This document shows positions 1-9,292 of a stretch of 64,000 bases of DNA, in pieces (positions within the stretch are counted from its first letter, which is position 1; each line of letters opens with the position of its first letter). Made by a program: the position numbers and the translations under genes. The notes beneath the pieces were generated by a model. The model was not told the DNA's origin and did not search any database. It was given only the letters and a program-made list of their open reading frames with translations. The DNA lies in NCBI RefSeq assembly GCF_014280965.1, contig NZ_JACODZ010000006.1, positions 124,001 through 188,000 of the forward strand, given 5' to 3'. This DNA is from Echinicola salinicaeni. Its GTDB lineage: Bacteria > Bacteroidota > Bacteroidia > Cytophagales > Cyclobacteriaceae.

Positions 1-2
1 AC

Positions 3-1019
3 CATACCCATGCACCAGCTTCCATGCTGGCAATGGAAAAAGGCAAGCCAGTATACTGCCAGAAACCATTGACCCACCATGTTACTGAGGCCAGGGCTAT
101 GAAAAAGTATGCTGAAGACCATAATATCATTACCCAAATGGGTATTCAGGTGCATTCCTTTTATGATTATAAATTGGCTACCCATTTGATTCAGTCAGGA
201 ATTATCGGAAAAGTAAAAACAGTTAGGGCTTGGTCTCCAAAAAACTGGGGTTATGATGGACCAGCACCTGAAGGTCAGGATCCAGTTCCAGAAAATTTAG
301 ACTGGAACCTATGGTTGGGAACTTCTGCAGAAAGACCATATAAGGAAGGGGTATACCATCCTGGAAATTGGAGAAAACTTTTGGATTACGGGTGCGGCAC
401 CTTAGGTGATATGGGAGTACATATTTTTGATACACCTTACAATGCCTTGGAACTTGATGTACCAATGACCATCAAAAACAAGTGTAGAAAACCAACTGGA
501 TTTGGTTTCCCAGAAAAAAATGAGGTGACTTACGAATTTCCACAGACCCCGTATACCACCAAAAAACTAAAATGGGTATGGTATGATGGCCCTGGAGCGC
601 CTGACAAGCATAAAGATCTTAAATTACCAAATGATGACAAACTTCCTGGACAGGGAGCCATGTTCATCGGGGAAGATGGCAGAAGATTATTATTACCACA
701 CTTTATGCAGCTTCCAAAATTAATTGTAGATGGAGAATATAAGGAGCTCGACCTAACAGGAACTGAACATATCGGCGAACCGGTTAGGGACTATGATAGC
801 GAAGGCGACAAGCACTACCATCAATTTGTAGATGCTTGTTTGGGGAAAGACGAAACAAGCGCACCATTCTCATACGCCGCAAGGCTAACAGAAACTATTC
901 TTCTAGGAACAATTGCAGGTAGATTCCCTAACAAGAAATTGCATTGGGATGCAGCAACCGGTCGATTTGCTGAAGAAGAAGCAAATGAGTTATTGGATGC
1001 TCCTTACAGGGATTTCTAA
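3..1019 (+). CDS. Gfo/Idh/MocA family oxidoreductase (5' end outside window)
   Basis: This is the C-terminal part of an NAD(P)-dependent sugar or inositol dehydrogenase-like protein. The reading frame is open from base 3 with residues HTHAPASMLAMEKGKPVYCQ upstream of the first ATG at 24, so the ATG is internal and the true start lies outside the window. The VYCQKPL segment corresponds to the conserved EKP/QKP nucleotide-binding motif of the family. The LWLGTSAERPY, GNWRKLLDYGCGTLGDMGVH and W.AATGRF segments are typical of its C-terminal domain. Bacteroidota carry many such proteins, often secreted and linked to glycan breakdown. The substrate is unknown. A strong terminator follows directly. 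Confidence 0.9.
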   Translation, partial: HTHAPASMLAMEKGKPVYCQKPLTHHVTEARAMKKYAEDHNIITQMGIQVHSFYDYKLATHLIQSGIIGKVKTVRAWSPKNWGYDGPAPEGQDPVPENLDWNLWLGTSAERPYKEGVYHPGNWRKLLDYGCGTLGDMGVHIFDTPYNALELDVPMTIKNKCRKPTGFGFPEKNEVTYEFPQTPYTTKKLKWVWYDGPGAPDKHKDLKLPNDDKLPGQGAMFIGEDGRRLLLPHFMQLPKLIVDGEYKELDLTGTEHIGEPVRDYDSEGDKHYHQFVDACLGKDETSAPFSYAARLTETILLGTIAGRFPNKKLHWDAATGRFAEEEANELLDAPYRDF

Positions 1020-1040
1020 AGAAACCAATTAATAAAAACA

Positions 1041-1064
1041 AAAAGGGACTTAAGTCCCTTTTTG
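1041..1064 (+). terminator. Rho-independent terminator after Gfo/Idh gene
   Basis: The palindrome AAAAGGGACTTAAGTCCCTT, followed by a T-rich tail, starts about 20 bases after the oxidoreductase stop. It can fold on either strand, but the only gene ending here is the upstream one. Confidence 0.85.
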
Positions 1065-1225
1065 TTTTTAGAGCTCAATCGGCTTTGGTCAACCTGTTTT
1101 TTTAAATAGGCTTATACACAGAATATGAACATTAACTGACAAAAAAACTTCTTAGACACCCATAATCACTCTAGTTCTACTTTTTAATGGCAATTAGAGC
1201 TATATTTAAGTAAATACTTTTAGCT

Positions 1226-2311
1226 ATGCCCCTTTTTATGGATTTCCATCAGTTCGAACACATCACGTTGGAGGATGTAAAAAATAGTCTAATCCATGAT
1301 GAGACTAAGCTAAAATACTATGGGGTTAAATTCCATCAATTCTGGGTAAATGAAGAAACAGCCAGTGTCTATTGTCTAATTGAAGGACCGGATATAGCTA
1401 CCTGTGAAAAAGCCAATCCCTTACATCATCATCAAATTTCATTTTCTATTGATGAGGTAGAGGCCGGGTTCTTTAAAAATATGTGGGGAGTGCAAGCATT
1501 TTTACAGGATGATCAAATAGAGAATAAGAAGCTTCCTGATTACGAAAATCGTTTCATACTTTCAATTAACCTATGGCCAGTCCCATCTTTTGATTTAGCG
1601 CATCCAAATAATTCAATTCCACCTACATCTTGGGCAAGGCGTATAATCAATGAAATATTTGCAAAAAAAGAGTGCAAGGTTTTAAATGGATACAAAACCG
1701 AGAATATTCTTGCCCAATTTAAGGATGCGGACCAAGCATTTTCAGGGGCATTGGAAATACAGTCTCGCCTTGGTCAAGACAATTTAAACGCCATCAAGCC
1801 CATTTGCTTCAAAATGGGACTTCATACAGAACAAATAGAAAAAGGCAATTATTTGGGACCAGCAATTCAGTATGCCCAATGTTTAAGCAGAATTGCCAAT
1901 AATAACCAGTTGATGGTCTCATCTTCCATCATAGACCAAATTTCATCTTATAATAACACAGATCCATCATCTATAAAAACTATATCACCCGCTGAAGAAG
2001 CTTTTATTTCTAAAGTCTGTCTAACATCAGAGCAAAACTTATCGAATCAAAATTTCACCATTTCAACGCTCTGCAAATATATTGGTATTAGCAGACCACA
2101 ACTATACCGCAAAATCACCTCAATTACTGGTAGATCCCCCATTATTTTCCTAAGAGACCTCCGCTTGGAAAAAGCACGTAAACTCTTATTGCAAAAAACA
2201 GAGAATATAGCCCAGATCGCCATGGAAGTTGGATACAGCAGTCCATCTTACTTCACCAAATGTTTTTTTGAAAAGTTCGGATATAAACCATCCTATATAT
2301 TGGCGCATTAG
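1226..2311 (+). CDS. DUF4242 / cyclase-like / AraC-type HTH regulator
   Basis: This 361-residue protein appears to have three parts. Residues 1-85 (MPLFMDFHQFEHITLEDV... KYYGVKFHQFWVNEE) match the DUF4242 (SCO4226-like nickel-binding) family. Residues of about 125-255 resemble a class III nucleotidyl cyclase fold: NGYKTENILAQFKDADQAF, ALEIQSRL, MGLHTEQIE and a RIANNNQLMVSSSI segment. The N-terminal metal-binding Asp motif is not evident, so catalysis is doubtful. Residues of about 262-361 form an AraC-type double HTH ending IAQIAMEVGYSSPSYFTKCF. There is no signal peptide, so it is cytoplasmic. It lies upstream of and co-directional with the first SusC/SusD pair and may regulate it. The domain calls are from motif recognition only. 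Confidence 0.85.
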   Translation: MPLFMDFHQFEHITLEDVKNSLIHDETKLKYYGVKFHQFWVNEETASVYCLIEGPDIATCEKANPLHHHQISFSIDEVEAGFFKNMWGVQAFLQDDQIENKKLPDYENRFILSINLWPVPSFDLAHPNNSIPPTSWARRIINEIFAKKECKVLNGYKTENILAQFKDADQAFSGALEIQSRLGQDNLNAIKPICFKMGLHTEQIEKGNYLGPAIQYAQCLSRIANNNQLMVSSSIIDQISSYNNTDPSSIKTISPAEEAFISKVCLTSEQNLSNQNFTISTLCKYIGISRPQLYRKITSITGRSPIIFLRDLRLEKARKLLLQKTENIAQIAMEVGYSSPSYFTKCFFEKFGYKPSYILAH

Positions 2312-2445
2312 TTCTAAAATCACTTTTATTTATCGCCAAGTTTTTGGAGTTGCACTTTAGGTCAAATAGGTTTTAAAGACAGTCTTATTTCTCGGATAGA
2401 CTAGTAGCCTTTCGATTTTCCGAAAAAAAATCAAGAAAAAATTAG

Positions 2446-2542
2446 TTAATGGAATTATTAATGAATCAGGTTAAATGATAACTAAGGCTTATCAAGCTTA
2501 CCGATTAATTAAAAGATCATTAATAATTAACAATTCCATTAA
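2446..2542. repeat. Long inverted repeat upstream of SusC
   Basis: The arm at 2446-2467 (TTAATGGAATTATTAATGAA plus TC) is complementary to 2515-2542 (GATCATTAATAATT, six extra bases, CCATTAA). A second, looser pair, AGGTTAAATGATAA starting near 2469 and TTATCAT...TTTAACCT at about 2558-2584, lies partly outside it. This could be a cruciform, a binding site for a dimeric regulator such as the upstream AraC-type protein, or a mobile-element relic. Confidence 0.55.
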
Positions 2543-2816
2543 ATACTTTTCAATTATTTATCATCATTTTAGGCCATTTAACCTACAAAAAAGCCCGCTA
2601 AATCTTTTAAGCAAAGCGAAAAAAATACCATATTGCTTTTAAAATAAATTTAATTATCTAGGCTTATTTAATAGAAATTATAACCCCTTTAAGGTGTATT
2701 AAATAAAACTTTATTAAAATAAAATTTTCACTAGATAAGATTACCCAAAATTTATACCTAAAAATCTCCTTTTCACACACGAAAAAAGCAAGGATTTTTA
2801 GCTGAAGCAAAATGGT

Positions 2817-2840
2817 TCACCCTCACTATCTGCAGGGTGA
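2817..2840 (+). promoter_or_regulatory. Leader hairpin before SusC
   Basis: TCACCCT pairs with AGGGTGA across a 10-base loop, ending 41 bases before the SusC ATG at 2882. There is no T-run, so it is not a terminator. It is GC-rich against a very AT-rich background and could act in the mRNA leader. Function is inferred. Confidence 0.4.
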
Positions 2841-2881
2841 TATTTAAACGTTAAATAAATTTTATACCCTAAATCAGTTTT

Positions 2882-5800
2882 ATGAAAACCAAAATTTTAC
2901 GATTACTAAGACCAGTATCGTTATTGGCGGCGTTTGGAGTTTTTACCCTTCCAGCCTCAGCCAATACTAATACGGTTGACGAGTTCAGTGTAAATTATAG
3001 CCCAAGTTCAAAAACAGTGGCTCCAGTTGCTATTTCAGGAACAGTTACTAGTGACGAGGATGGAACGCCCATTCCGGGTGTAAGTGTAACCATTGTAGGA
3101 ACTAGCAAAGGTACCATCACAGACTTAGATGGTAAATACAATATAAATGCAGAGGAAGGACAAGCCCTTAAGTTTTCCTACCTCGGATTTCAAGAACAAA
3201 CAATTACTATCGGTACTCAAACAGTAATAGATGTAGTTCTGTCTCAAGACATTGAACAACTTAACGAAGTAGTAGTTACTGCTTTTGGTATCGAAAAAGA
3301 CAAAAAATCATTGGGATATGCTGTTCAAAAAGTGGATGGTGAAGAGATTACCGCAGTTAAAGCTTCCCCAAGTGCAGTTTCTAACTTAAAGGGTCGTATC
3401 GCTGGTGTTAACATCACCGAATCAGGTTCTGGCCCAGGTGCAGGCGTACGTGTGATCATCAGAGGGAATAACTCATTGACACAAAGTAACCAGCCCTTAT
3501 ACGTGGTAGATGGTATCCCTATGGACAACACCAATCTTAATGAAGGTGGCAGCATCTATAATAGTGGTAATGCAGGTTCTGGCATATCAGATATCAACCC
3601 TGACGATATTGAATCCATGACTGTACTAAAAGGTCCTAACGCAGCAGCACTGTATGGTTCAAGAGCAGCCAATGGTGTGATCATGATCACCACTAAAAAA
3701 GGGACAAAAGGAAAAGGTATTGGAGTTAATTTCTCTAGCAGTACTGTTTTTTCAAACCCAATGTTATTGCCTGAGTTCCAAAACGAATATGGTCAAGGAA
3801 CCAATGGCAGGACACCAGCCTCTATAGATGAATTAAGAAGCAATGGTGGATCTTGGGGTGGAAAGCTGGATGGAAGTGATCAACTTTATTGGGACGGAAG
3901 TACCCAACCTTATACTGCCCAGCCCAATAATGTGAAAGACTTCTTCAGGACTGGAGGAAACTTCGTTAACACAATCGGTCTAACAGGAGGAAATGATAAG
4001 GTGACGGCCAGGTTCTCATACACCAATACACGTAATGAAGCAATGGTTGAGAATTCTTTCTTAAAGCGTAACAACTTCAACTTAAGAGCTACAGCTAATT
4101 TATCTAGCAAATTATCTCTTGACGCAAAAGCCACCTATACCAATCAATTCACCAGAAACAGGGTTTCTCAAGGTACTGAAGGACTCTTAGCAGGTGTATA
4201 TAGTTTTCCTAGAAATGCAGTCTTAAACGATTTCCGAGACTACAGGGATGAAGCAACAGGACTGGTTAGAAATGTAACTGATAACAGCTCCAACCCATAT
4301 TGGTCTTTATTTCACGATAAATCAGAAGACACCCGCAATAGGTTCATCGGATTTACCAAAGTAAAATACCAGTTTGCTGATTGGATTTCAGCTCATGCGA
4401 GAGTAGGTACTGACCTTACAGACATCCGCTCTGAAGGCGTCACGCAGCCTGGTCACTGGTTTGTACGAGAAGGTAGGGTGAATTTCGGCAACAACCGTAT
4501 TCAGGAAACCAATGCAGATTTCTTGGTAATGATCAATAAGAAAATCACTGAAAAATTTGAGATCAATGCCAATATAGGTGGTAACCACCTCTATCAACTT
4601 CGTCAATCTATGAGCGTAAGGGGAGACAATCTAAGGATCCCTACCAAGGCAACCATTGGTAGTGCCGACCAAATCTTTGCAAGTGCCGGTGTTCCTTCTG
4701 AAAGAGTGACTAATTCACTTTATGCATCAGCTTCTTTGAACTATGCCGGATTGGTATTCTTGGACATCACAGGTAGAAGTGATTGGACCTCTACCCTTCC
4801 TTCGACCAGTTGGAATTACTTCTATCCTTCAGTGAACTTGGCCGTGATGCTAAATGAATTCATCGACCCTGACCAAAGAGTTATGGATTTCTTGAAGCTT
4901 AGAGGTAGCTGGGCAAGCGTAGGTAAGGATGCTGCATCATGGAGATTGCAAAACGGTTACAACCTGAAAGATAAAAACAATAGCTATTTAGGAACAACCA
5001 CTTTGACCATTCCTAACACTTGGTACGATGTCAATCTGAGTCCTGAATTTACCAATACCTTTGAAATAGGTCTAGAGGCAAGTTTCTTCAAAAACAGGTT
5101 ATATGTGGATATGGCTTATTATGATATCAGATCTACAGATTTGATTGATATAGTTTCTACAGACAACCAAGAGGTAAATCCATTTGGATACGCAAATGTA
5201 CATACCAATGTAGGTGAAATTGCCAATAAGGGTTTTGAAATGATGATCGGTGGTAGCCCCATTCAAAAGAGTGATTTCTCATGGGACATCAATGCTAACT
5301 TCTCACATAATAGAAATGAATTGTCTGAATTTATCCCTGATGTAGTAAGTCGTCAGTGGAATGTTAACAACTCAGGATCAATAGACACAAGAGCTACCGT
5401 AGGTGGTGGTTATGGTGAAATATGGGGGACTGAAATCTTGAGAGATGAAAACGGCAAAATGATTTTAACTGCAGATGGAAGACCACAAAGCGATGGACAA
5501 AGAGTGAAACTAGGCTCTTTCCAACCTGATTACTTATTAGGTTTTAATAATTCATTTAGATACAAAGATTTCAGCTTGAAGTTCTTGATCGACGGCAGGT
5601 TCGGAGGCCAAATGTACGCTGGTACAAATGCTGCTATGGACGGCGCAGGAAATTCAAAAGCGACATTACTATATCGTGAAGATGGTGTAGTGCTCGATGG
5701 ACTAATTGAAAATGAAGATGGTAGTTTCTCGCAAAACGACCAATCCATCACAGCCCAACAGTACTGGGGCGCTATGAGCGGCATCGGTGAAAATTATATC

Positions 5801-6055
5801 ATGGACCAAACCAACGTAAGACTAAGAGAACTTTCGCTGACATATAATCTTCCATCCTCCCTAATTGGAAATTCCATTGTAAAAGGAGCATCCATCAGCT
5901 TTATCGGAAGAAACCTGTTCTTCCTATACAAAGGATTTGAAGGAGGATTTGATCCTGAAGCTACTTTGGGTACTAGCAATGCTGGTCAAGGTTACTTGTA
6001 TTATAGTATGCCAACTGCAAGATCTTTAGGATTTAACCTTAATGTGAAGTTTTAA
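2882..6055 (+). CDS. SusC/RagA family TonB-linked outer-membrane protein
   Basis: This 1057-residue SusC-type transporter moves an oligosaccharide or other ligand across the outer membrane using TonB energy. It has a signal peptide (about residues 1-27, ending LPASA) and a carboxypeptidase-D-like regulatory domain (about 50-125; GTVTSDEDGTPIPGVSV, TDLDGKY). The plug follows (about 130-270; EVVVTAFG, GRIAGVNI, LYGSRAANGVIMITTKKG) and then a long beta-barrel ending in an aromatic strand, SLGFNLNVKF. It has no STN domain, so it should not signal through an anti-sigma factor, unlike the second SusC in this window. SusD follows after 18 bases. No glycosidase or lyase is adjacent, so the substrate cannot be named. 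Confidence 0.95.
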   Translation: MKTKILRLLRPVSLLAAFGVFTLPASANTNTVDEFSVNYSPSSKTVAPVAISGTVTSDEDGTPIPGVSVTIVGTSKGTITDLDGKYNINAEEGQALKFSYLGFQEQTITIGTQTVIDVVLSQDIEQLNEVVVTAFGIEKDKKSLGYAVQKVDGEEITAVKASPSAVSNLKGRIAGVNITESGSGPGAGVRVIIRGNNSLTQSNQPLYVVDGIPMDNTNLNEGGSIYNSGNAGSGISDINPDDIESMTVLKGPNAAALYGSRAANGVIMITTKKGTKGKGIGVNFSSSTVFSNPMLLPEFQNEYGQGTNGRTPASIDELRSNGGSWGGKLDGSDQLYWDGSTQPYTAQPNNVKDFFRTGGNFVNTIGLTGGNDKVTARFSYTNTRNEAMVENSFLKRNNFNLRATANLSSKLSLDAKATYTNQFTRNRVSQGTEGLLAGVYSFPRNAVLNDFRDYRDEATGLVRNVTDNSSNPYWSLFHDKSEDTRNRFIGFTKVKYQFADWISAHARVGTDLTDIRSEGVTQPGHWFVREGRVNFGNNRIQETNADFLVMINKKITEKFEINANIGGNHLYQLRQSMSVRGDNLRIPTKATIGSADQIFASAGVPSERVTNSLYASASLNYAGLVFLDITGRSDWTSTLPSTSWNYFYPSVNLAVMLNEFIDPDQRVMDFLKLRGSWASVGKDAASWRLQNGYNLKDKNNSYLGTTTLTIPNTWYDVNLSPEFTNTFEIGLEASFFKNRLYVDMAYYDIRSTDLIDIVSTDNQEVNPFGYANVHTNVGEIANKGFEMMIGGSPIQKSDFSWDINANFSHNRNELSEFIPDVVSRQWNVNNSGSIDTRATVGGGYGEIWGTEILRDENGKMILTADGRPQSDGQRVKLGSFQPDYLLGFNNSFRYKDFSLKFLIDGRFGGQMYAGTNAAMDGAGNSKATLLYREDGVVLDGLIENEDGSFSQNDQSITAQQYWGAMSGIGENYIMDQTNVRLRELSLTYNLPSSLIGNSIVKGASISFIGRNLFFLYKGFEGGFDPEATLGTSNAGQGYLYYSMPTARSLGFNLNVKF

Positions 6056-6073
6056 TTAGTAAAAAAGAAGATT

Positions 6074-7774
6074 ATGAAATTATTCCATAAAACTTTAATC
6101 GGACTGGCTTCACTTGCTACTTTGGGTAGCTGTACTTCCGAGTTTGAAGATATCAATACCAATCCAAATTTGATTGGAGAAGAAGATGCCAGTGCCAAAT
6201 ATTTCTTGACCGAATTAATGGTCAGACCATATATCCCAGCTAGATATGCCTATTGGAGGGCAAATTTGATCCACACGGATAGATATGCCGGCCATTTTAC
6301 TTTCGGACATAGTGTTTCATGGTGGAGTGATGAATTGGGCTATTCTTATAATGGCGCCTATACTGATGCCGCATGGGACCACTATAACGGACAACTTTCT
6401 ACATTGAAACAATTAATCGACTTTACCAAACCTGGTGGAGCTTTTGAAAATGAATTGACTTATTCGGTCGTAATGATTCTAAAAAGTCATTACTACCAAT
6501 TATTTACGGACACTTTTGGTCAAATACCATACTCTGACTTATTTAAAGAAGGAGTTACACTACCAAAATTTGATTCGCAGAAAGATATCTATAAAGGAAT
6601 CATAGCAGACCTGGATGCCGCCATGGCCACTATTGGTGATAATACCACTACAGGCGATGCCTTGGAAAACCTGGGTGACAATGATTTGATTTATGGAGGT
6701 GACCTTCAAAAGTGGAAGCGCTTTGCCAATACCCTAAAACTAAAAATGGCCATGAGGGCACTAGGAGCTGATGGTGATGACTTCGCTCAAGGAGCCATCA
6801 ATGAAGCTCTTGCTGCGCCATTATTGGATGAAGGAGAAAGTGCCTTGATTGAAAAAGATCTTGAAATTTCCCAATGGGCTTATTCTACCTACGGAGATGT
6901 ATGGTACAACTTCGGAGGTGGATCGGACTGGACTGTAGGTCGTGAATTGGTCAATTACCTTAGAGACAATAATGACCCTCGTTTGGATAAATATGTGAAG
7001 CCTTCTTTGGGTGGAGAGTTTACCTTAAACAGACCAGCAGCGGACGAAGATCAAGAAGGTTATGATTTGTTTCCAAAAAGGACTGCCTTTATCAAAAGTA
7101 TATTTGATGAAGCTGGCGCGGAATACACTTGGGATGATCAAGGAGATAAGATTCTTATAACTATGCCTGAAGAAACCAATTATATCGGTCAGCCAGTAAG
7201 ACTTTCTGGTCAAATGTCCAGTTTGGCACAATTTGGCTTCTTTGCTCGCCCAAGTGAATTGGTGATCAGCCAGAAAAATGCTGGTGGTGAGGCAACTCCA
7301 GAAACTATTATTCTGTCAGCCGAATCATTCTTCTTGCAAGCAGAAGCTATTGTAAAAGGAATGGCTACTGGTGATGCAACATCCATGTACCAAATGGGTA
7401 TCAAGGAAGCAATGAGGGTATGGGGGGTAGATGATGGAAGCATTGATGCTTTCTTAAGCACTGAATCTATGGCCATGCTTGATGGCACCAAGGAGGAAAA
7501 CCTTGAAAAAATCGCCATTCAAAGATGGATAGCCAGCTACACTGATGGGTATGAAGCCTGGGCGATTGTTAGGGATACTGGGTATCCAAGCTCTTTAGCA
7601 GAGGGTGTTTCTGATTACGACATTTATGGTCCAGGTAATATCACTGCTGGTGGATATCCACAAAGACTCAGATATGGCAGTGGCTTGCAGACTTCTAACC
7701 CCGACAATTATCAGGCGGCAGTTGCTAGCCAGGGGCCAGATCTTCAAGAAACAAAATTATGGTGGGCGAAATAA
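6074..7774 (+). CDS. SusD/RagB family nutrient-binding outer-membrane lipoprotein
   Basis: This 566-residue surface lipoprotein partners the SusC protein just upstream (18-base spacing) and would cap its barrel to bind ligand. The signal peptide ends in a lipobox, LGSC, at Cys20. The FEDINTNPN start, the SHYYQLFTDTFGQIPYSDLF segment and the KWKRFANTLKLKMAMRA helix are typical of the SusD-like_2 subgroup rather than classical SusD. The C-terminal half has the expected ESFFLQAEAIVKGM and IAIQRWIASYTDGYEAW helices. Two genes and a terminator make this a compact uptake unit. Confidence 0.93.
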   Translation: MKLFHKTLIGLASLATLGSCTSEFEDINTNPNLIGEEDASAKYFLTELMVRPYIPARYAYWRANLIHTDRYAGHFTFGHSVSWWSDELGYSYNGAYTDAAWDHYNGQLSTLKQLIDFTKPGGAFENELTYSVVMILKSHYYQLFTDTFGQIPYSDLFKEGVTLPKFDSQKDIYKGIIADLDAAMATIGDNTTTGDALENLGDNDLIYGGDLQKWKRFANTLKLKMAMRALGADGDDFAQGAINEALAAPLLDEGESALIEKDLEISQWAYSTYGDVWYNFGGGSDWTVGRELVNYLRDNNDPRLDKYVKPSLGGEFTLNRPAADEDQEGYDLFPKRTAFIKSIFDEAGAEYTWDDQGDKILITMPEETNYIGQPVRLSGQMSSLAQFGFFARPSELVISQKNAGGEATPETIILSAESFFLQAEAIVKGMATGDATSMYQMGIKEAMRVWGVDDGSIDAFLSTESMAMLDGTKEENLEKIAIQRWIASYTDGYEAWAIVRDTGYPSSLAEGVSDYDIYGPGNITAGGYPQRLRYGSGLQTSNPDNYQAAVASQGPDLQETKLWWAK

Positions 7775-7796
7775 TCGTGAAACTAGAATTAAACTT

Positions 7797-7827
7797 AAAA
7801 AGGAGACCAATAGGTCTCCTTTTTTTA
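7797..7827 (+). terminator. Terminator after SusD
   Basis: AGGAGACC, loop AATA, GGTCTCCT, then a run of seven T, beginning 22 bases after the SusD stop. It is a textbook intrinsic terminator. Confidence 0.9.
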
Positions 7828-7987
7828 TTTCTAAGACAGTTTAGAAAGCTTTTTACTTCAATTAGAAGAAAATCATATACTGTATTTACTTGGATTTTAA
7901 AACATAAGCTCCCAAAAAATACGTATATTATAGAAAACTTTATACTGATTTTCAGAGGTTTAGCATTCAAACTATAGTCCAAAGCTT

Positions 7988-8740
7988 ATGAAACATCTTT
8001 ATTTACTGATCCTCATACTTACTTATTCTTTTAGCTGTACAACTGAACATCAGGAAATAGAACAGTTCTCAGAAGAAATCGGACAGCAGAAAATGGCTGC
8101 CCTGAACCAACTTGTTGCTTCTTATGAACACTTTTTGTTTACAAAATACCCAGACCCCGTTAAAGTTTCAGACAAGACCTTTCTATTCTTGGAAGATGTA
8201 AAGGAAAATAATTCATTAAGCATAAGAGAACTTCCAAACACGCCAGCCATTCTTAAGCTGATGGAAGAAAGCGGCCTTAGAAAAGATATTTATATCTATA
8301 ATTGTGAAAAATCTTCCTATCCAGCTTACCCTGTAGATCAATTAATCCCAATTGAATATCCGGAAAATTCCTTGGATTTAAGTATGAATGCCCCCAACTC
8401 TAAGCATAAAAACTATTTTTTACCGACCTCCAATACACCCACTGAGTCATCATCACCTGGAGACTCCACTTTACTTTTTAATAAAAAAGGACTCTTCATG
8501 TATGCCCTTGCTAAAGTGAAGCAAAAGGACCCTAGCTTTATGACCTATGTGGAAGTTAAATATACTTATGGCGATATACACCCTTCACTCTTTGCGCAAA
8601 AACACCTGGAACAGTTAGCCGGTGAAGAACTAACTTGGTTTCAGCGACTACCTTTGGTCATCGATATTTATTATAAACTTATGTTGACCAAAAACCAGAA
8701 GGATGAATACTTTTTATCCTTGGACACATCCAAGCCTTGA
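7988..8740 (+). CDS. Putative lipoprotein of unknown function
   Basis: This 250-residue protein has a short signal peptide ending in a lipobox-like YSFSC at Cys17, so it is probably a lipoprotein. I do not recognise a family. The mature part is rich in charged residues and has a Ser/Thr/Pro-rich middle (about residues 145-160; TSNTPTESSSPGDS), then a more ordered stretch (LFMYALAKVKQKDPSFMTYVEVKYTY). It lies between a terminator and the msr genes, so it is probably monocistronic. It could be a lineage-specific envelope protein. Confidence 0.6.
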   Translation: MKHLYLLILILTYSFSCTTEHQEIEQFSEEIGQQKMAALNQLVASYEHFLFTKYPDPVKVSDKTFLFLEDVKENNSLSIRELPNTPAILKLMEESGLRKDIYIYNCEKSSYPAYPVDQLIPIEYPENSLDLSMNAPNSKHKNYFLPTSNTPTESSSPGDSTLLFNKKGLFMYALAKVKQKDPSFMTYVEVKYTYGDIHPSLFAQKHLEQLAGEELTWFQRLPLVIDIYYKLMLTKNQKDEYFLSLDTSKP

Positions 8741-8806
8741 ATATTCCGTAAGAATTAAAAGAACTTATTTAGAACACATAATAAAAGAGATGTGCTATTT
8801 AAACTC

Positions 8807-8814
8807 TAACTTTG
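8807..8814 (+). promoter_or_regulatory. Bacteroidota -7 promoter element (TAACTTTG) for msrB
   Basis: A perfect TAnnTTTG element ends only three bases before the msrB ATG at 8818. If it is used, the transcript would have almost no leader. I do not see a convincing -33 TTTG. Confidence 0.45.
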
Positions 8815-8817
8815 CTT

Positions 8818-9261
8818 ATGCTTAAATGGTCCGATATAATCCAATATGCCAATCAGGGCAATCCAAGCCCGAATAAAAGGGTAGAAAAATCAAACCAAGA
8901 ATGGAAAGAACTCTTAACAGAGGAGGAGTTCAAAATTACCCGTTTAAAAGGAACGGAAAGAGCTTTTAGTTCCGAGCTTTGTAGTAAATTTGACCCTGGT
9001 AAATACGTGTGTATTTGCTGTGAAACCTTACTTTTTGATGCAGAAGAAAAATTCGAAAGCGGATCAGGTTGGCCGTCCTTCACCCAACCAGTGGAAAATA
9101 ATGCCGTGGCCTACCATAAGGATGAAAGCTTCGGAATGGTAAGAGTGGAAATCACCTGTAATACTTGTGATGCTCATCTTGGACATGTTTTCCCTGACGG
9201 CCCTGAACCCAACGGACTGCGTTATTGTGTAAATGCAGTATCGCTAAAAAAGCTGGAATGA
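8818..9261 (+). CDS. msrB: Peptide-methionine (R)-S-oxide reductase MsrB
   Basis: It reduces R-methionine sulfoxide in oxidised proteins. Conserved features are the two zinc CxxC pairs (CICC and CNTC), the GSGWPSF motif and the catalytic RYCVNAVSL near the C terminus. It also has the typical WKELLTEEEFKITRLKGTERAF start. I chose ATG 8818 over an in-frame TTG at 8812 because the TTG overlaps the promoter-like TAACTTTG. The length of 147 residues fits a stand-alone MsrB. No signal peptide is present, so it is cytoplasmic. MsrA follows after 31 bases, so the pair repairs both sulfoxide epimers. Confidence 0.95.
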   Translation: MLKWSDIIQYANQGNPSPNKRVEKSNQEWKELLTEEEFKITRLKGTERAFSSELCSKFDPGKYVCICCETLLFDAEEKFESGSGWPSFTQPVENNAVAYHKDESFGMVRVEITCNTCDAHLGHVFPDGPEPNGLRYCVNAVSLKKLE

Positions 9262-9292
9262 TTCCAAAAACATTCGGAAAAATAATCATATC

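Larger units (their letters stand above)
2312..2881. other. 570-base AT-rich intergenic region upstream of SusC
   Basis: No credible ORF is visible. The region holds a long dyad at 2446-2542 with a further nested one reaching about 2584, and a GC-richer hairpin at 2817-2840 just before the SusC start. I found no clear TAnnTTTG element. It probably carries the promoter and regulatory sites of the SusC/SusD pair. Confidence 0.6.
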
